Of a DNA stretch of 64,000 bases, positions 1-8,923 are shown one piece after another. The notes under the pieces were generated by a model, which saw only the letters and a program-made list of their open reading frames with translations, made no database searches and was not told where the DNA came from. The position numbers and the translations under genes were made by a program. The DNA comes from Terriglobia bacterium. GTDB taxonomy: Bacteria > Acidobacteriota > Terriglobia > Bryobacterales > Bryobacteraceae. The stretch covers positions 248,001 through 312,000 of the forward strand of contig JAJPHN010000029.1 of assembly GCA_021325235.1 (NCBI GenBank). The letters run 5' to 3'. Position 1 is the stretch's first letter, and each line of letters opens with the position of its first letter.

Positions 1-2111
1 ATCTCGTACGCTTCACCGGCTCGAACCTGCGAATTGCTCCCATCCTGTGCGTTGCGGGTGTCGAGAATCACTTCCCAGCGGCAGGCCGTGCTACAGGGCG
101 GCAGGAAGAAGCGGATCGATTCATGATGCGGATTGAGACAGAATAGAAACGATTCGTCCTGTATCGGTTCGCCATTACGATCCACATCGTCGAGCGTTCT
201 CCCGCTGAGCCGCATACCGAGGCAGCGGACCCACCCCGCTTTCCACTCGTCTTCCGTCATCTCCTGACCGTCGGGCCGGTACCAGCAGATGTCGCGCTCC
301 TCCAGACCGTCGATGTGGCGCTTGCCCGCTTCGGCAGGGCTGATCTTGCGATCCTGAAAAAATTTGCGCCGGCGCAGATTCGGATGCTTCTTTCGCAATT
401 CGATCAGCCGCGCCGTGAAGAGATACAGCGCGCGTTCGCGCTCGGTAAGGTTCCAGTCCGTCCAGCTGATTTCGTTGTCCTGGCAGTAGGCGTTGTTGTT
501 TCCTTGCTGCGTGCGCCCGATCTCGTCGCCGCCACAGATCATCGGTACACCCTGCGAAAGCAGGAGCGTCATCAGGAAATTGCGCTTCTCACGCTCGCGC
601 AGCTCGACAATTTTTTCATCGTCAGTCGGGCCCTCGACGCCATGGTTCCAGGAATGGTTATCGTTAGCCCCGTCCTTGTTGTCTTCCCCGTTTGCCTCGT
701 TGTGTTTGTGGTCGTAGCTGACCAGATCTTCGAGCGTGAAGCCGTCGTGTGCGACCACGAAGTTGATGCTGGCCGAGGGGCGCCGTCCATCGCGCTGATA
801 CAGATCGCTGCTGCCGGTAAGCCGGTATCCAAGCTCTGCCAGTTGCCCGTCGTCGCCTTTCCAGTAGCGCCGGACAACATCGCGATACTTGCCGTTCCAC
901 TCCGCCCATAACGCGGGAAACCGGCCGACCTGATAGCCGCCTTCACCCACATCCCAGGGCTCGGCGATGAGCTTCACCTGCGAAAGCACCGGATCCTGGT
1001 TGATCACATCGAAGAAGGCCGAGAGCCGGTCGACATCGTGCAGTTCTCGCGCCAGCGCCGAAGCCAGATCAAAGCGGAAGCCGTCAACATGCATCTCCTG
1101 CACCCAGTAGCGCAAGCTATCCATGACCAGCTTGATGACCTGCGGCTGGCGCATGTTGAGCGTGTTGCCGGTACCCGTGTAGTCCATGTAGTAACGGGGA
1201 TTGTCTTGCGTCAGGCGGTAGTAAGTAGGATTGTCGATGCCGCGGAAACTGAGCGTCGGCCCCATCTGGTTTCCCTCGGCGGTGTGGTTGTAGACGACGT
1301 CGAGGATCACCTCGATCCCGGCGCGGTGCAATTCGCGCACCATGGTCTTGAATTCGCCGATCTGCTGCCCGCGATCGCCGCTGCTCGAGTAGCGCGCCGA
1401 GGGGGCGAAGTAGTTGATCGTGTTATAGCCCCAGTAATTGTGCAGCCCCTTGTCGAGCAGATGCTTGTCATCAAGAAATTCGTGGACCGGCATGAGCTCG
1501 AGCGCCGTGATGCCGAGCTTTTTGAAGTAATCGAGCATGGGCGCGCTGGAAAGCCCCAGATACGTTCCGCGCAAATTCTCGGCCACATCGGGGTGGCGAA
1601 TGGTTGTCCCTTTTACATGCGCTTCGTAGATCACCGATTCGTGCATCGGAATGCCAGGCAAGCGGTCGCTCTGCCAGTCGAAGTGCGACGCAGTTACGAT
1701 TCCCTTGGGCACTCCGGGCGCATCGTCGTTGGGATCGCAGCTCAGGTCCTGCGCCGGATCTTCCAGCCGGTAAGCAAAAACCGAATAGTCCCAGTCGACG
1801 CGGCCGCTTAGCGCCTTGGCGTAGGGATCGATCACCAGTTTCGCCGGATTGAAACGGAGCCCTTTCTCCGGTTCGTACGGGCCGTGAACCCGATAACCGT
1901 AACGCTGGCCGATACTCAGGTTCGGGATATAGCCGTGCCAGACGAATCCGGCGCACTCCGGCAGGTCGACCGACTCCTGCTCATCGGAGTCGTCGAATAG
2001 GCACAACTCCACCCTGGTAGCGTTTTCAGAATAAAGGGCGAAATTTACGCCTGTTCCGTCCCAGGTGGCGCCCTGCGGGTAGGGCGATCCGGGCAGTATT
2101 TTTCGGGCCAT
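1..2111 (-). CDS. glgX: Glycogen debranching enzyme GlgX (3' end outside window)
   Basis: GH13 isoamylase-type enzyme that cleaves the alpha-1,6 branches left on phosphorylase-trimmed glycogen in the cytoplasm. The frame is open for about 703 codons from ATG at 2111 to the window edge, near the usual family length, so little is missing. A CBM48-like N-terminal domain (about residues 8-110) is followed by the catalytic barrel: DVVYNHT (~270), DGFRFDLAS with the nucleophile Asp (~345), EPWDVG with the acid/base Glu (~382) and [11 protein letters not shown] (~455). An AGGA ribosome site lies about 6 bp before the ATG. It is divergent from the next gene and no other glycogen gene is visible in the window. 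Confidence 0.95.
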   Translation of the reverse strand, partial: MARKILPGSPYPQGATWDGTGVNFALYSENATRVELCLFDDSDEQESVDLPECAGFVWHGYIPNLSIGQRYGYRVHGPYEPEKGLRFNPAKLVIDPYAKALSGRVDWDYSVFAYRLEDPAQDLSCDPNDDAPGVPKGIVTASHFDWQSDRLPGIPMHESVIYEAHVKGTTIRHPDVAENLRGTYLGLSSAPMLDYFKKLGITALELMPVHEFLDDKHLLDKGLHNYWGYNTINYFAPSARYSSSGDRGQQIGEFKTMVRELHRAGIEVILDVVYNHTAEGNQMGPTLSFRGIDNPTYYRLTQDNPRYYMDYTGTGNTLNMRQPQVIKLVMDSLRYWVQEMHVDGFRFDLASALARELHDVDRLSAFFDVINQDPVLSQVKLIAEPWDVGEGGYQVGRFPALWAEWNGKYRDVVRRYWKGDDGQLAELGYRLTGSSDLYQRDGRRPSASINFVVAHDGFTLEDLVSYDHKHNEANGEDNKDGANDNHSWNHGVEGPTDDEKIVELREREKRNFLMTLLLSQGVPMICGGDEIGRTQQGNNNAYCQDNEISWTDWNLTERERALYLFTARLIELRKKHPNLRRRKFFQDRKISPAEAGKRHIDGLEERDICWYRPDGQEMTEDEWKAGWVRCLGMRLSGRTLDDVDRNGEPIQDESFLFCLNPHHESIRFFLPPCSTACRWEVILDTRNAQDGSNSQVRAGEAYE

Positions 2112-2372
2112 GACAGATCCTGGTTACGAGAAGTCGCACCCCTCCGCGGAAATCGGTAAAGGTACAAACCGGAGATGTAAATTCCATCCTGTTGGTTACT
2201 TACGGCTTCTGCGGGCGGGGGAGATGGGAGGCGGAGGCGCTGATGGCGAATTTTCCTAGGTGACGAATTGCCAATTCTGCTTTATTGTGGATTAGTCGGC
2301 TGAATTAATTCTTTTAAATCTGAGCTGACACGATTTTCGAGCAGGCGAGTCTAACACCAGGAACCGAACCCT
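2112..2372. other. Divergent intergenic region with a small palindrome
   Basis: 261 bp between glgX (minus) and the STAS-like gene (plus). It contains a perfect 6-1-6 palindrome at 2265-2277 (GAATTG, C, CAATTC) in an AT-richer stretch, a possible operator. No convincing promoter hexamers, RNA gene or small ORF could be assigned. Confidence 0.4.
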
Positions 2373-2762
2373 GTGGCCAAACTTCATGTAACGGACGAAG
2401 CGAACCTGTTTCGAGCTGAAATCGAAGGCAGGTTCTCGGGCGAGATCGTGGAACGCGTGCGCGGCTACTGGCAAAGCGTGATGGCCGAGGGCTGCGTGCG
2501 GCGGTTCACGGTGGACATTTCGCAACTCACCGGCTACGACGCCGCGGGACGCCGGCTGCTACGCGACATGTACAAGCACGGCGTGTACCTTTCTGCGCGC
2601 ACTCCCCGTTCGCTTGTATTTTTGGATGAGATCGCCGAACCGGCAATCGCCGGTCCGACGCTGGTCTACAAAGCCCCGGAGCCCGAGCCGGAAACTGCTC
2701 CTGCGCCTAAGCCCGCAGCGACCGTTGCGCCCCTGACTCGGGCCGCCGTTGCCGGGAAATAG
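2373..2762 (+). CDS. STAS-like domain protein (anti-sigma antagonist fold)
   Basis: 129 aa, cytoplasmic, with a GTG start (the nearby ATG at 2386 is out of frame). Residues 1-95 resemble small STAS-like proteins: alternating strand/helix pattern with VDISQLTGYDAAGRRLLRDM at about 48-67, the region that in STAS proteins holds the strand, phosphorylatable loop and helix. No Ser/Thr sits clearly at the usual phosphorylation site, so partner switching is uncertain. The last ~30 residues are a Pro/Ala/Glu-rich tail that looks disordered. It is a single gene, convergent with the hypothetical gene ending at 2768. Function is inferred only from the fold-like pattern. Confidence 0.7.
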   Translation: MAKLHVTDEANLFRAEIEGRFSGEIVERVRGYWQSVMAEGCVRRFTVDISQLTGYDAAGRRLLRDMYKHGVYLSARTPRSLVFLDEIAEPAIAGPTLVYKAPEPEPETAPAPKPAATVAPLTRAAVAGK

Positions 2763-2767
2763 GGGCT

Positions 2768-3271
2768 TTAATTCCGCGAGCCTACGTTTTCTGTTCGTCC
2801 CGCAAGCGGTTTCACAATCGGGCCGCCGCACACGCCCACTCCGGTGTTGAGCAGCGCATTCAGCAGATTGAAAAAAACGGCGTAGACGACCTGTTCAGTG
2901 ACGAGTTGCCGTCCCGGCATGCGGAAGCTGCCCGGCAGTTCCTTGGCGATCTGCACCCGGACGGCGTGGGGCGAGGTTCGGCCGCTCTTGTCCTTACGAT
3001 TGGCCAGAGAGAGCGGCGTCTGCAGCACCGCGCCAGAAGTGCCATCGACATAAAACTGGCAGCGCGAAAACCAGCCGAGGTTACCCGGATCGGCGGCATC
3101 GAAAAGCAGTAGCGGCGCTTTGCGATCGACAGCCGAGAGATCGAGGGCCATGGCGCGCGGGCCATCGTCGATTTTGTAATTGAATCCGGCCTGCTTGGCG
3201 ATGTTGCCTACGAACTCGGGGTCGAGCTCGAGCAGCAGATACTTGTTTTCTCCGGCTTCGAGAACCTGCAT
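2768..3271 (-). CDS. Hypothetical protein, third gene of a permease/amidohydrolase set
   Basis: 167 aa, no signal peptide and no family recognised. The N-terminal 140 residues are rich in charged and aliphatic residues and look like a small soluble domain; the stretch VVYAVFFNLLNALLNTGVG near 128-146 is hydrophobic and could be one membrane or buried helix. It starts 7 bp after the amidohydrolase stop, so it is probably co-transcribed with that gene and the upstream permease. It may be an accessory protein of that set, but no function can be assigned. Confidence 0.65.
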   Translation of the reverse strand: MQVLEAGENKYLLLELDPEFVGNIAKQAGFNYKIDDGPRAMALDLSAVDRKAPLLLFDAADPGNLGWFSRCQFYVDGTSGAVLQTPLSLANRKDKSGRTSPHAVRVQIAKELPGSFRMPGRQLVTEQVVYAVFFNLLNALLNTGVGVCGGPIVKPLAGRTENVGSRN

Positions 3272-3278
3272 GGAACTT

Positions 3279-4610
3279 TTATTGTAGGGTCACGCGGCGG
3301 CCGTTGTGGAACACCATCGCGATGCGGCGCGTGTTGGTGATGTCGCTCGATGGATCGGCGTCCAGCACGAGCAAATCGGCGCGCTTGCCGGATTCGACGG
3401 TTCCCGTTTCCGAGTCGATGCCGAGCATCTTGGCGTTCACCTGGGTGGCGCTGTGCAGGGCAGCGAGCGGCGGCATACCCGCTTCGACCATCAACTCGAG
3501 CTCCCGGTGTTCAGCAAAGCCCTGGATGCGGTATGGATTGGCGCCCGAATCCGTGCCGAAAGCTATCAGCGCATTGGCGTCATAGAGGTGCTTCAGATTG
3601 GTCATCGCAATCCGAAGCGCCTGACGATGTACGAGGGTGGCCGGATCGCGTTCAATCTTGTCGCGATAGGAGGCGGATGCGAGCTGTTTTTCAAGTTCCG
3701 GCCCGGCGGCCGAGTGGAAGAAGCGCGTCTTCATCCAGGCAGGCTGTCCGGCGTAGATGAAGAAGGCCTCTTCGAGCTGCAGGGTCGGAATGTAATAGAC
3801 GGCGCGGCTCTTGATGCTGTCGACAGTTTCGGGCTCGATTTCGCTGTCTCGAATGCTGTGGGCGAGAATATCGACTCCTCCCGCGAGAAGCCGTTTGGCG
3901 TCTTCCTGGTAGTAAAGATGGGCTGCCGCGCGAAGATGCTGCTTATGCGCTTCGTCGATCGCCGCATCGTAGACGTCCGGTGTCTGCTTGGGCAGCTTGC
4001 CGAGGTTGTCATCGACCCAGATTTTGATCAGGTTTGCGTGCCGGCTCGCCATTTCGTCGACGGCCTTACGCGCCGCATCTGGCGTGCCGACGCGATACAG
4101 CTGATCCCCACCGACATTGACCGGCGGCATGCCGCCCGGCGAGCCCAGACCGCGGTCGGCAGTCAGAATGGTCGCTCCGCCCAGTTCTCCCTTCTGCTGT
4201 GCCGCGCGCAACTCGTATAGCAGGTCTTTATTCATTCCGAGCGAAACAGTGGTAGTGATTCCGTATCGCTCGTATTGCTTCAGCTGCCGTTCGACGTTTG
4301 CGCGCGTATAGTTCTCCGGCTTCACAGTGAGCCCTTCCACCAGCCCGAGATGTCCATGGCCATTGATCAGTCCGGGCATAACAGTCTTGCCGGCGAGACT
4401 GAGAACATGCGCATTTTCGGGAAGCGCGATGCGCAGCAACGAGGAACGCACCGTGACAATGCGGCCATCGGCAATTACGATCTGCATGTGATCGCGAGCG
4501 GGCGCGCCGGTGCCGTCGATCAGGCGCACGTCTTGTAGCACCAGAGGTGCTTCTGTGGTTTGAGCAGACACAATGAGACAAACCGCGGCGAGCAGTCCAA
4601 AATACTTCAA
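3279..4610 (-). CDS. Secreted amidohydrolase (imidazolonepropionase-like)
   Basis: 443 aa metal-dependent amidohydrolase with an N-terminal signal peptide (KYFGLLAAVCLIVSA), so it acts outside the cytoplasm. Family marks: GHGHLG (metal-binding HxH, ~85), LIKIWVDD (~195) where a carboxylated Lys may sit, AAHLYYQ (~230), LAHSIRD (~250) and AFGTDSGANP with the catalytic Asp (~350). Related enzymes hydrolyse cyclic amides, dipeptides or N-acyl amino acids; the substrate here is unknown. TTG start with AAGGA 8 bp upstream. It lies 21 bp downstream of an amino acid permease, so uptake of the released amino acid is a reasonable guess. Confidence 0.85.
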   Translation of the reverse strand: MKYFGLLAAVCLIVSAQTTEAPLVLQDVRLIDGTGAPARDHMQIVIADGRIVTVRSSLLRIALPENAHVLSLAGKTVMPGLINGHGHLGLVEGLTVKPENYTRANVERQLKQYERYGITTTVSLGMNKDLLYELRAAQQKGELGGATILTADRGLGSPGGMPPVNVGGDQLYRVGTPDAARKAVDEMASRHANLIKIWVDDNLGKLPKQTPDVYDAAIDEAHKQHLRAAAHLYYQEDAKRLLAGGVDILAHSIRDSEIEPETVDSIKSRAVYYIPTLQLEEAFFIYAGQPAWMKTRFFHSAAGPELEKQLASASYRDKIERDPATLVHRQALRIAMTNLKHLYDANALIAFGTDSGANPYRIQGFAEHRELELMVEAGMPPLAALHSATQVNAKMLGIDSETGTVESGKRADLLVLDADPSSDITNTRRIAMVFHNGRRVTLQ

Positions 4611-4631
4611 GCGATTTTTCCTTTCACCCGC

Positions 4632-6125
4632 TCAGGCTACGGGTGCGGTATCCGTCGCGCGAACGGCCTGCGGCGGCTGATTCAACAAACTATGTTTGCG
4701 GCTGTAGAGGAAATAAATGAACAGGCCGATAATCATCCAGCTCAGCGCGGCGAGTTGGGTGCGGTGATCGAGTGAGATGATCATCCCGCCGCAGATGATG
4801 ACGGCGAGAATGGGCACAACCGGAACCAGCGGTGTGCGGAACGGACGGTGCACGTGCGGTTCGCGGTGGCGCATGATCCAAACGCCGATCGAGACCAGCA
4901 TGAAGGCGAAGAGCGTACCGATGGAGGTCAGGTCGCCGGCAACCGATTCGGGTAAAAATGCGCCGAATGCGCCGACAAAGAAGAAGAGCAGGACGTTGGA
5001 TTTGTAAGGAGTGCGGAAGCGCGGATGTACATCGGAGAATAGCCTGGGCAGCAGACCGTCTTTCGACATCGAATAGAAGACCCGGCTTTGGCCGAGCAGC
5101 ATCACCAGCATCACCGACGAGAAGCCCGCGAGAATGGCAATGGTGATCGTGAGGGCAAGCCATTCGAATCCGGGCATGTGGTGCTGCACCGCATAGGCGA
5201 CCGAAGCTTCTTTACCAGCCACGGCGAATTCACGCCAGTTCGCCACGCCTGTGATCACGTAGCCGAACGTTATATAGAGGAGAGTACAAATGGCGAGCGA
5301 GCCCATGATGCCGATCGGCATGTCGCGCGCGGGATTCTTCGCTTCCTGCGCTGCTGTGGAAACCGCATCGAAGCCGATAAACGCGAAGAAAACGATACCG
5401 GCACCGCCCACCACGCCGCCCCAGCCGTGCTTGAAAAAGCCCTCGTGACCGGGGGTATTGGCCGGAATCGTGAATGGGATGTGGTTCGCTGGATTGATGA
5501 AGTGCCAGCCGACCGCGACGAATGCGATCACGATGGACACTTTCACCGCGACAATAATCGCGTTTAAGGTGGCCGATTCCTGCGTGCCTTTAATCAGCAC
5601 CAGGCTCAGCAGCAGAAGAATAATGACGGCCGGGATGTTGATGATGCCGTGCAGGCCCGGCGTCGTCATCGATGTTTCCATCGGCGAATGGCACCACTGG
5701 TAGGGAATGCTCATGCCAAACCAGTTCAGCAACTTATTGAGATATTCGGCCCAGGATATGGATAGAGTTGCCGCGCCGAGCGCATATTCGAGCACCAGCG
5801 CCCAGCCGATGATCCAGGCGACGAACTCGCCCATCGTCGTGTACGCGTAGGTGTAGGCGCTACCCGCGATCGGGATCATGGCTGCGAACTCGGCGTAACA
5901 CAAACCGGCGAACGCGCAGCCCAGTGCCGCGATGATGAAAGAGACCGTTACGGCCGGACCGGCCGCCTCCGTTGCGGCTGCAGCGGTCCGGACGAAAATG
6001 CCTGCGCCGATCACCGCGCCTATGCCGAGCGCCACCAGACTGGTCGCAGTCAGAGTGCGTTTCAAATCGCTGTGGCTTGCCTGGTCGAGCAGCACGGCGA
6101 GCGGTTTACGGCGTGTCAGGGTCAT
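4632..6125 (-). CDS. APC-superfamily amino acid permease (CAT/YfnA type)
   Basis: 497 aa inner membrane protein with about 12 or more hydrophobic segments. The N-terminal region LGIGAVIGAGIFVRT (~33-47) is the substrate-binding GxGxG-like loop of the amino acid-polyamine-organocation superfamily, and IGFDAVSTAAQEAKNPARDM (~255-274) is a strong signature of the cationic amino acid transporter branch. It probably imports amino acids with H+ or Na+. It is first in a set with the secreted amidohydrolase and a hypothetical protein, and divergent from the M28 peptidase gene, so this locus looks devoted to extracellular breakdown of amides or peptides and uptake of the products. Confidence 0.93.
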   Translation of the reverse strand: MTLTRRKPLAVLLDQASHSDLKRTLTATSLVALGIGAVIGAGIFVRTAAAATEAAGPAVTVSFIIAALGCAFAGLCYAEFAAMIPIAGSAYTYAYTTMGEFVAWIIGWALVLEYALGAATLSISWAEYLNKLLNWFGMSIPYQWCHSPMETSMTTPGLHGIINIPAVIILLLLSLVLIKGTQESATLNAIIVAVKVSIVIAFVAVGWHFINPANHIPFTIPANTPGHEGFFKHGWGGVVGGAGIVFFAFIGFDAVSTAAQEAKNPARDMPIGIMGSLAICTLLYITFGYVITGVANWREFAVAGKEASVAYAVQHHMPGFEWLALTITIAILAGFSSVMLVMLLGQSRVFYSMSKDGLLPRLFSDVHPRFRTPYKSNVLLFFFVGAFGAFLPESVAGDLTSIGTLFAFMLVSIGVWIMRHREPHVHRPFRTPLVPVVPILAVIICGGMIISLDHRTQLAALSWMIIGLFIYFLYSRKHSLLNQPPQAVRATDTAPVA

Positions 6126-6180
6126 GAATCTTAGCGTTAGCCTAGCATAAACATTGACGTTTCTGAGTCTTACGGGTTGC

Positions 6181-6186
6181 TATAAT
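6181..6186 (+). promoter_or_regulatory. Candidate -10 (TATAAT) immediately before the M28 start
   Basis: Perfect TATAAT ending 5 bp before the TTG start at 6192, so transcription would begin at or next to the start codon (leaderless). TTGACG at 6154-6159 is the only -35-like hexamer nearby, but the spacer would be 21 bp, so the -35 is uncertain. Confidence 0.4.
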
Positions 6187-6191
6187 CCGGC

Positions 6192-7730
6192 TTGAAATTC
6201 CAGTTCGTTCTCTCGATTCCTTTCACCGCAGTTGTGCTGCTCGCGCAGCCGGCTCTGCAGAAGACTGCGCGTCCAGGGCTTTCGCCAACCACGCGCGCGT
6301 TGCTCAACCGGATCACGCCGCAGGATCTGGAAGGCGATCTTTCGTTTCTCGCCTCTGATGCGCTCGCGGGACGTTTCACACCATCGCCCGGCCTGGATGC
6401 TGCGGCTGAATTCATCGCTTCTCGCTTTCGAGCTGCCGGCCTCGAACCTGCCGGCGACGACGCCTACTTCCAGACAGCGCACATGGTGGATCGGCGGCTG
6501 CCCAAACTTGCAAGCGATCTCAAGTTGCAACTCGGAATGCAGCCTATCGATATCCCTGCATCCGAAGTGCAGGTCTATGCCAGCACAGAAGCGCAGAATT
6601 TTGATCGCCTGCAAGCCATCGTCTTTCACGCGCCGGATACCGAGGCGCTGAAGGGAATGGACGTGGCAGGCAAAGCGGTTCTATGCGAACAGGCGGATTT
6701 CATGAAGCTGCCGCAGGATCAGATGCGGGCGGAATATCACAAGCTGGTCGCCTTTGGGCATGCCGTTCGTAGTGCCGGGGCGGTGCTGGAGTTGATAGCG
6801 ACACCAAGCTCACTGCCCGCGCCTCACAGCCGGCTGCTCTCGGCGGATCAAGCCGCCAAACACGACACACCGATTCTGATCGTCAGCAACGCCACCCTGT
6901 TGCAAGCTGTGAAAACAGCCACCGCTGCCGAGGTTACGGTTGATATACCCGCGCCTGAAGATAAGCAAGTGGTGGGCCGCAACGTCGTCGCCGTGCTGCG
7001 CGGTTCTGATCCGAAATTGAAAGACACCTATGTTCTGATCACCGCCCACTACGACCACATCGGTACGGTGGAAACCGCGGCCGGCATGACGATGCCGGTC
7101 AAAAACCCCGGTCCGGACAAGATCTACAACGGCGCCAACGACGACGGCAGCGGTACCGTATCCGTGTTAGAAATCGCGCGCGCGTTTGCGAAACTCACGC
7201 CGCATCCCAAACGCTCGATCGCGTTCATGACCTTTTTCGGCGAGGAGCGCGGCGAAATCGGCTCCGAATATTTTGCCGATCATCCGATCTGGCCCGTGAA
7301 CAAGATTGTTGCGGATCTCAATTTAGAGCAGGTCGGCCGCACCGATGCGACCGATGGCAAGCAGGTCAATACCGCCAGCCTCACCGGCTACGATTACTCG
7401 GACATCACGCATTTCGTGGAAAAAGCCGGCGCGTTGACCGGGATCAAGGTCTACAAGAATGCGCAGGCGAGCGACCCCTATTTCACGCAAAGCGACAACG
7501 CACCGCTCGCGGAAAAGGGCATCCCGGCCGAGACGCTATGCGTAGCTTTCGATTATCCGGACTACCACGGTCTCGGCGACGAGTGGCAAAAGATCGACTA
7601 TCAGAACATGGCCCGCGTCGATCGAATGGTCGCGCTCGCGCTGCTGAACATGGCGAACGATCCGCAGCCGCCCGCCTGGAACGCGCAGAATCCAAAGACA
7701 GCGCCCTTCCGAGAGGCGCAGAAGCACTGA
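6192..7730 (+). CDS. Secreted M28 family metallopeptidase with PA domain
   Basis: 512 aa exported zinc aminopeptidase. Signal peptide at residues 1-20 from a TTG start, with no Shine-Dalgarno. A PA-type insert occupies about residues 120-250, and the M28 catalytic core follows: ITAHYDHIG (metal His, ~285), NGANDDGSGTVS (bridging Asp, ~315), FFGEERGEIGSEYF (catalytic and ligand Glu, ~350), LNLEQVGRTDATDG (~375) and YPDYHGLGDEW (last His, ~465). The five-ligand dizinc site looks complete. It likely trims N-terminal residues from peptides outside the cytoplasmic membrane, which fits the divergent amino acid permease. Next to a candidate leaderless promoter. Confidence 0.93.
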   Translation: MKFQFVLSIPFTAVVLLAQPALQKTARPGLSPTTRALLNRITPQDLEGDLSFLASDALAGRFTPSPGLDAAAEFIASRFRAAGLEPAGDDAYFQTAHMVDRRLPKLASDLKLQLGMQPIDIPASEVQVYASTEAQNFDRLQAIVFHAPDTEALKGMDVAGKAVLCEQADFMKLPQDQMRAEYHKLVAFGHAVRSAGAVLELIATPSSLPAPHSRLLSADQAAKHDTPILIVSNATLLQAVKTATAAEVTVDIPAPEDKQVVGRNVVAVLRGSDPKLKDTYVLITAHYDHIGTVETAAGMTMPVKNPGPDKIYNGANDDGSGTVSVLEIARAFAKLTPHPKRSIAFMTFFGEERGEIGSEYFADHPIWPVNKIVADLNLEQVGRTDATDGKQVNTASLTGYDYSDITHFVEKAGALTGIKVYKNAQASDPYFTQSDNAPLAEKGIPAETLCVAFDYPDYHGLGDEWQKIDYQNMARVDRMVALALLNMANDPQPPAWNAQNPKTAPFREAQKH

Positions 7731-8113
7731 GAGAGCAGCGAACAAACTCGCGCGCTTTCGCGAACTCCTGAACAGAGCCGCTGCGTCTTCGTGCTGTGGT
7801 GCCTGTTGTTCGTCTTTTCCTGGCCGCTAATAAATCCGAAATGTTAGGTAGTCCAGCCGCCTCCGACAGAAGCGCAATACGCACGTCCCAGCCACTGTTG
7901 GACACTTAGCCAGCGCTTTCTCAGACTCGCAAAAAACTGCCACCAGCTATGCCTGGCAGAGAAGTTGCGATGAGGAGCCGGATACGGCACATCCGGCAAT
8001 GCGTAGCGCAGCGCGCCGCTTCCGGTTGTTATCGCCAGGAAATTGCGCTCACCCAGGCCACCTGCGCAAACCGGGAACGCGTCTTCGCCCGCGCAGCGAG
8101 CATCCGCACGATC
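7731..8113. other. 383-bp gap without a recognised gene
   Basis: Between two convergent genes. Apart from a candidate minus-strand terminator at 7931-7959, no gene, repeat or RNA could be supported. Short open frames here overlap each other in several phases and have no ribosome site or family similarity. Confidence 0.5.
7931..7959 (-). terminator. Candidate intrinsic terminator for the 8114-8854 gene
   Basis: Read on the minus strand: 6-bp stem CTGCCA / TGGCAG with an 11-nt loop followed directly by six T residues. It lies about 155 bp beyond the stop of the minus-strand gene. The short stem makes this moderate. Confidence 0.45.
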
Positions 8114-8854
8114 TTACTTCGCCGGGATTTCCAGCTTCACTTTTTCGCCGTTGCCAAGGTACTCGAGCTCATACATGCCGTTCGATCTCTTCTTGAGCAG
8201 CGAGGAAGGGAAGTACAAGTAGCCGGCTACTGCCCGATCGAAGTGTCCGTCCGGCAGCATCTTGTCCCAAAGCTGATTTTCAAGCAGTTCACGATCCTGC
8301 GGATAGCCGCCGGGCGATGGCATGCGCGGCGGTCCCGGATCTCCGCCTACACCCACGCCGACACCCGTCGATGTATACGTCCCGTGCACGCGCTGCCCGG
8401 TGTACGGATCGCGACCCGATTCATAACCCACTTCAGTTCCCGCTACGACCGTCGGGCTGGATTCGGATCCGCGCTTCGGCAGGTTCTTCTGCTGAATGGC
8501 GGATGCTACCGTGGTTGGATCTGACGGCCGCACCGGTTCGCCACTCTTGGCGGGGCGCAGCAGAAAATCATCAGCCGTGATCTCGGCGTTGCTGCCCGAA
8601 GCCGGATACGCTGCCACCTCGAAAACTACATAGTCCTTGCTGATGTCGAAAGCAAAGAGCTTCTTCACCTGCGCGCTCGGTAGCAACGCGGCAGCATAGG
8701 TTACTCCGCTCGTCGAGCCCTGCGCGGCATAATCCTGTGCTGCCGGGCGCGGCGCAATCCCACGGTTTGCCTGCTGAGCAAGCAGCAGAGCCGGAAATAT
8801 GAACAATCCTGTTACAGCCCGGTTTCGCAGCATGCGCGACGGCCTCTCTTTCAA
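8114..8854 (-). CDS. Hypothetical exported protein
   Basis: 246 aa, family not recognised. N-terminal Arg-rich region plus hydrophobic stretch (AVTGLFIFPALLLAQQ) is a signal peptide, with cleavage likely around residue 27. The mature protein has a Gly-rich middle (GVGVGVGGDPGPPRMPSPGG, ~165-184) and a Lys-rich C-terminus ending in KLEIPAK. There are no Cys residues in the mature part and no transmembrane segment. It is divergent from the efflux operon starting at 8924, and the 69-bp shared upstream region holds a perfect 12-bp dyad, so the two may be co-regulated. No function proposed. Confidence 0.75.
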   Translation of the reverse strand: MKERPSRMLRNRAVTGLFIFPALLLAQQANRGIAPRPAAQDYAAQGSTSGVTYAAALLPSAQVKKLFAFDISKDYVVFEVAAYPASGSNAEITADDFLLRPAKSGEPVRPSDPTTVASAIQQKNLPKRGSESSPTVVAGTEVGYESGRDPYTGQRVHGTYTSTGVGVGVGGDPGPPRMPSPGGYPQDRELLENQLWDKMLPDGHFDRAVAGYLYFPSSLLKKRSNGMYELEYLGNGEKVKLEIPAK

Positions 8855-8875
8855 AAGACTATCAACTTTTTCAGT

Positions 8876-8909
8876 AGACGAAGCAACGCGTGGCCAGGTT
8901 GCTTCGTCT
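8876..8909. promoter_or_regulatory. Perfect 12-bp inverted repeat between divergent promoters
   Basis: AGACGAAGCAAC at 8876-8887 and its exact reverse complement at 8898-8909, separated by 10 nt. The right arm abuts a TACAAT box at 8910-8915. The dyad therefore covers the -35 region of the efflux operon and the upstream region of the divergent gene, the position expected for an operator. It lies outside the likely transcripts, so an RNA terminator is less likely. Confidence 0.55.
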
Positions 8910-8915
8910 TACAAT
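8910..8915 (+). promoter_or_regulatory. Candidate -10 (TACAAT) of the efflux operon
   Basis: TACAAT ends 8 bp before the GTG start at 8924, so the transcript would start within about 2 nt of the start codon. No Shine-Dalgarno precedes the GTG. No good -35 at 17 bp; that position falls inside the 12-bp dyad, consistent with activator-dependent or repressed initiation (inference). Confidence 0.4.
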
Positions 8916-8923
8916 GACAAATC

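Noticed and set aside
6154-6186. Full sigma-70 promoter TTGACG ... TATAAT before the peptidase
   Set aside because: The spacer is 21 bp, outside the usual 16-18; only the -10 part was kept.
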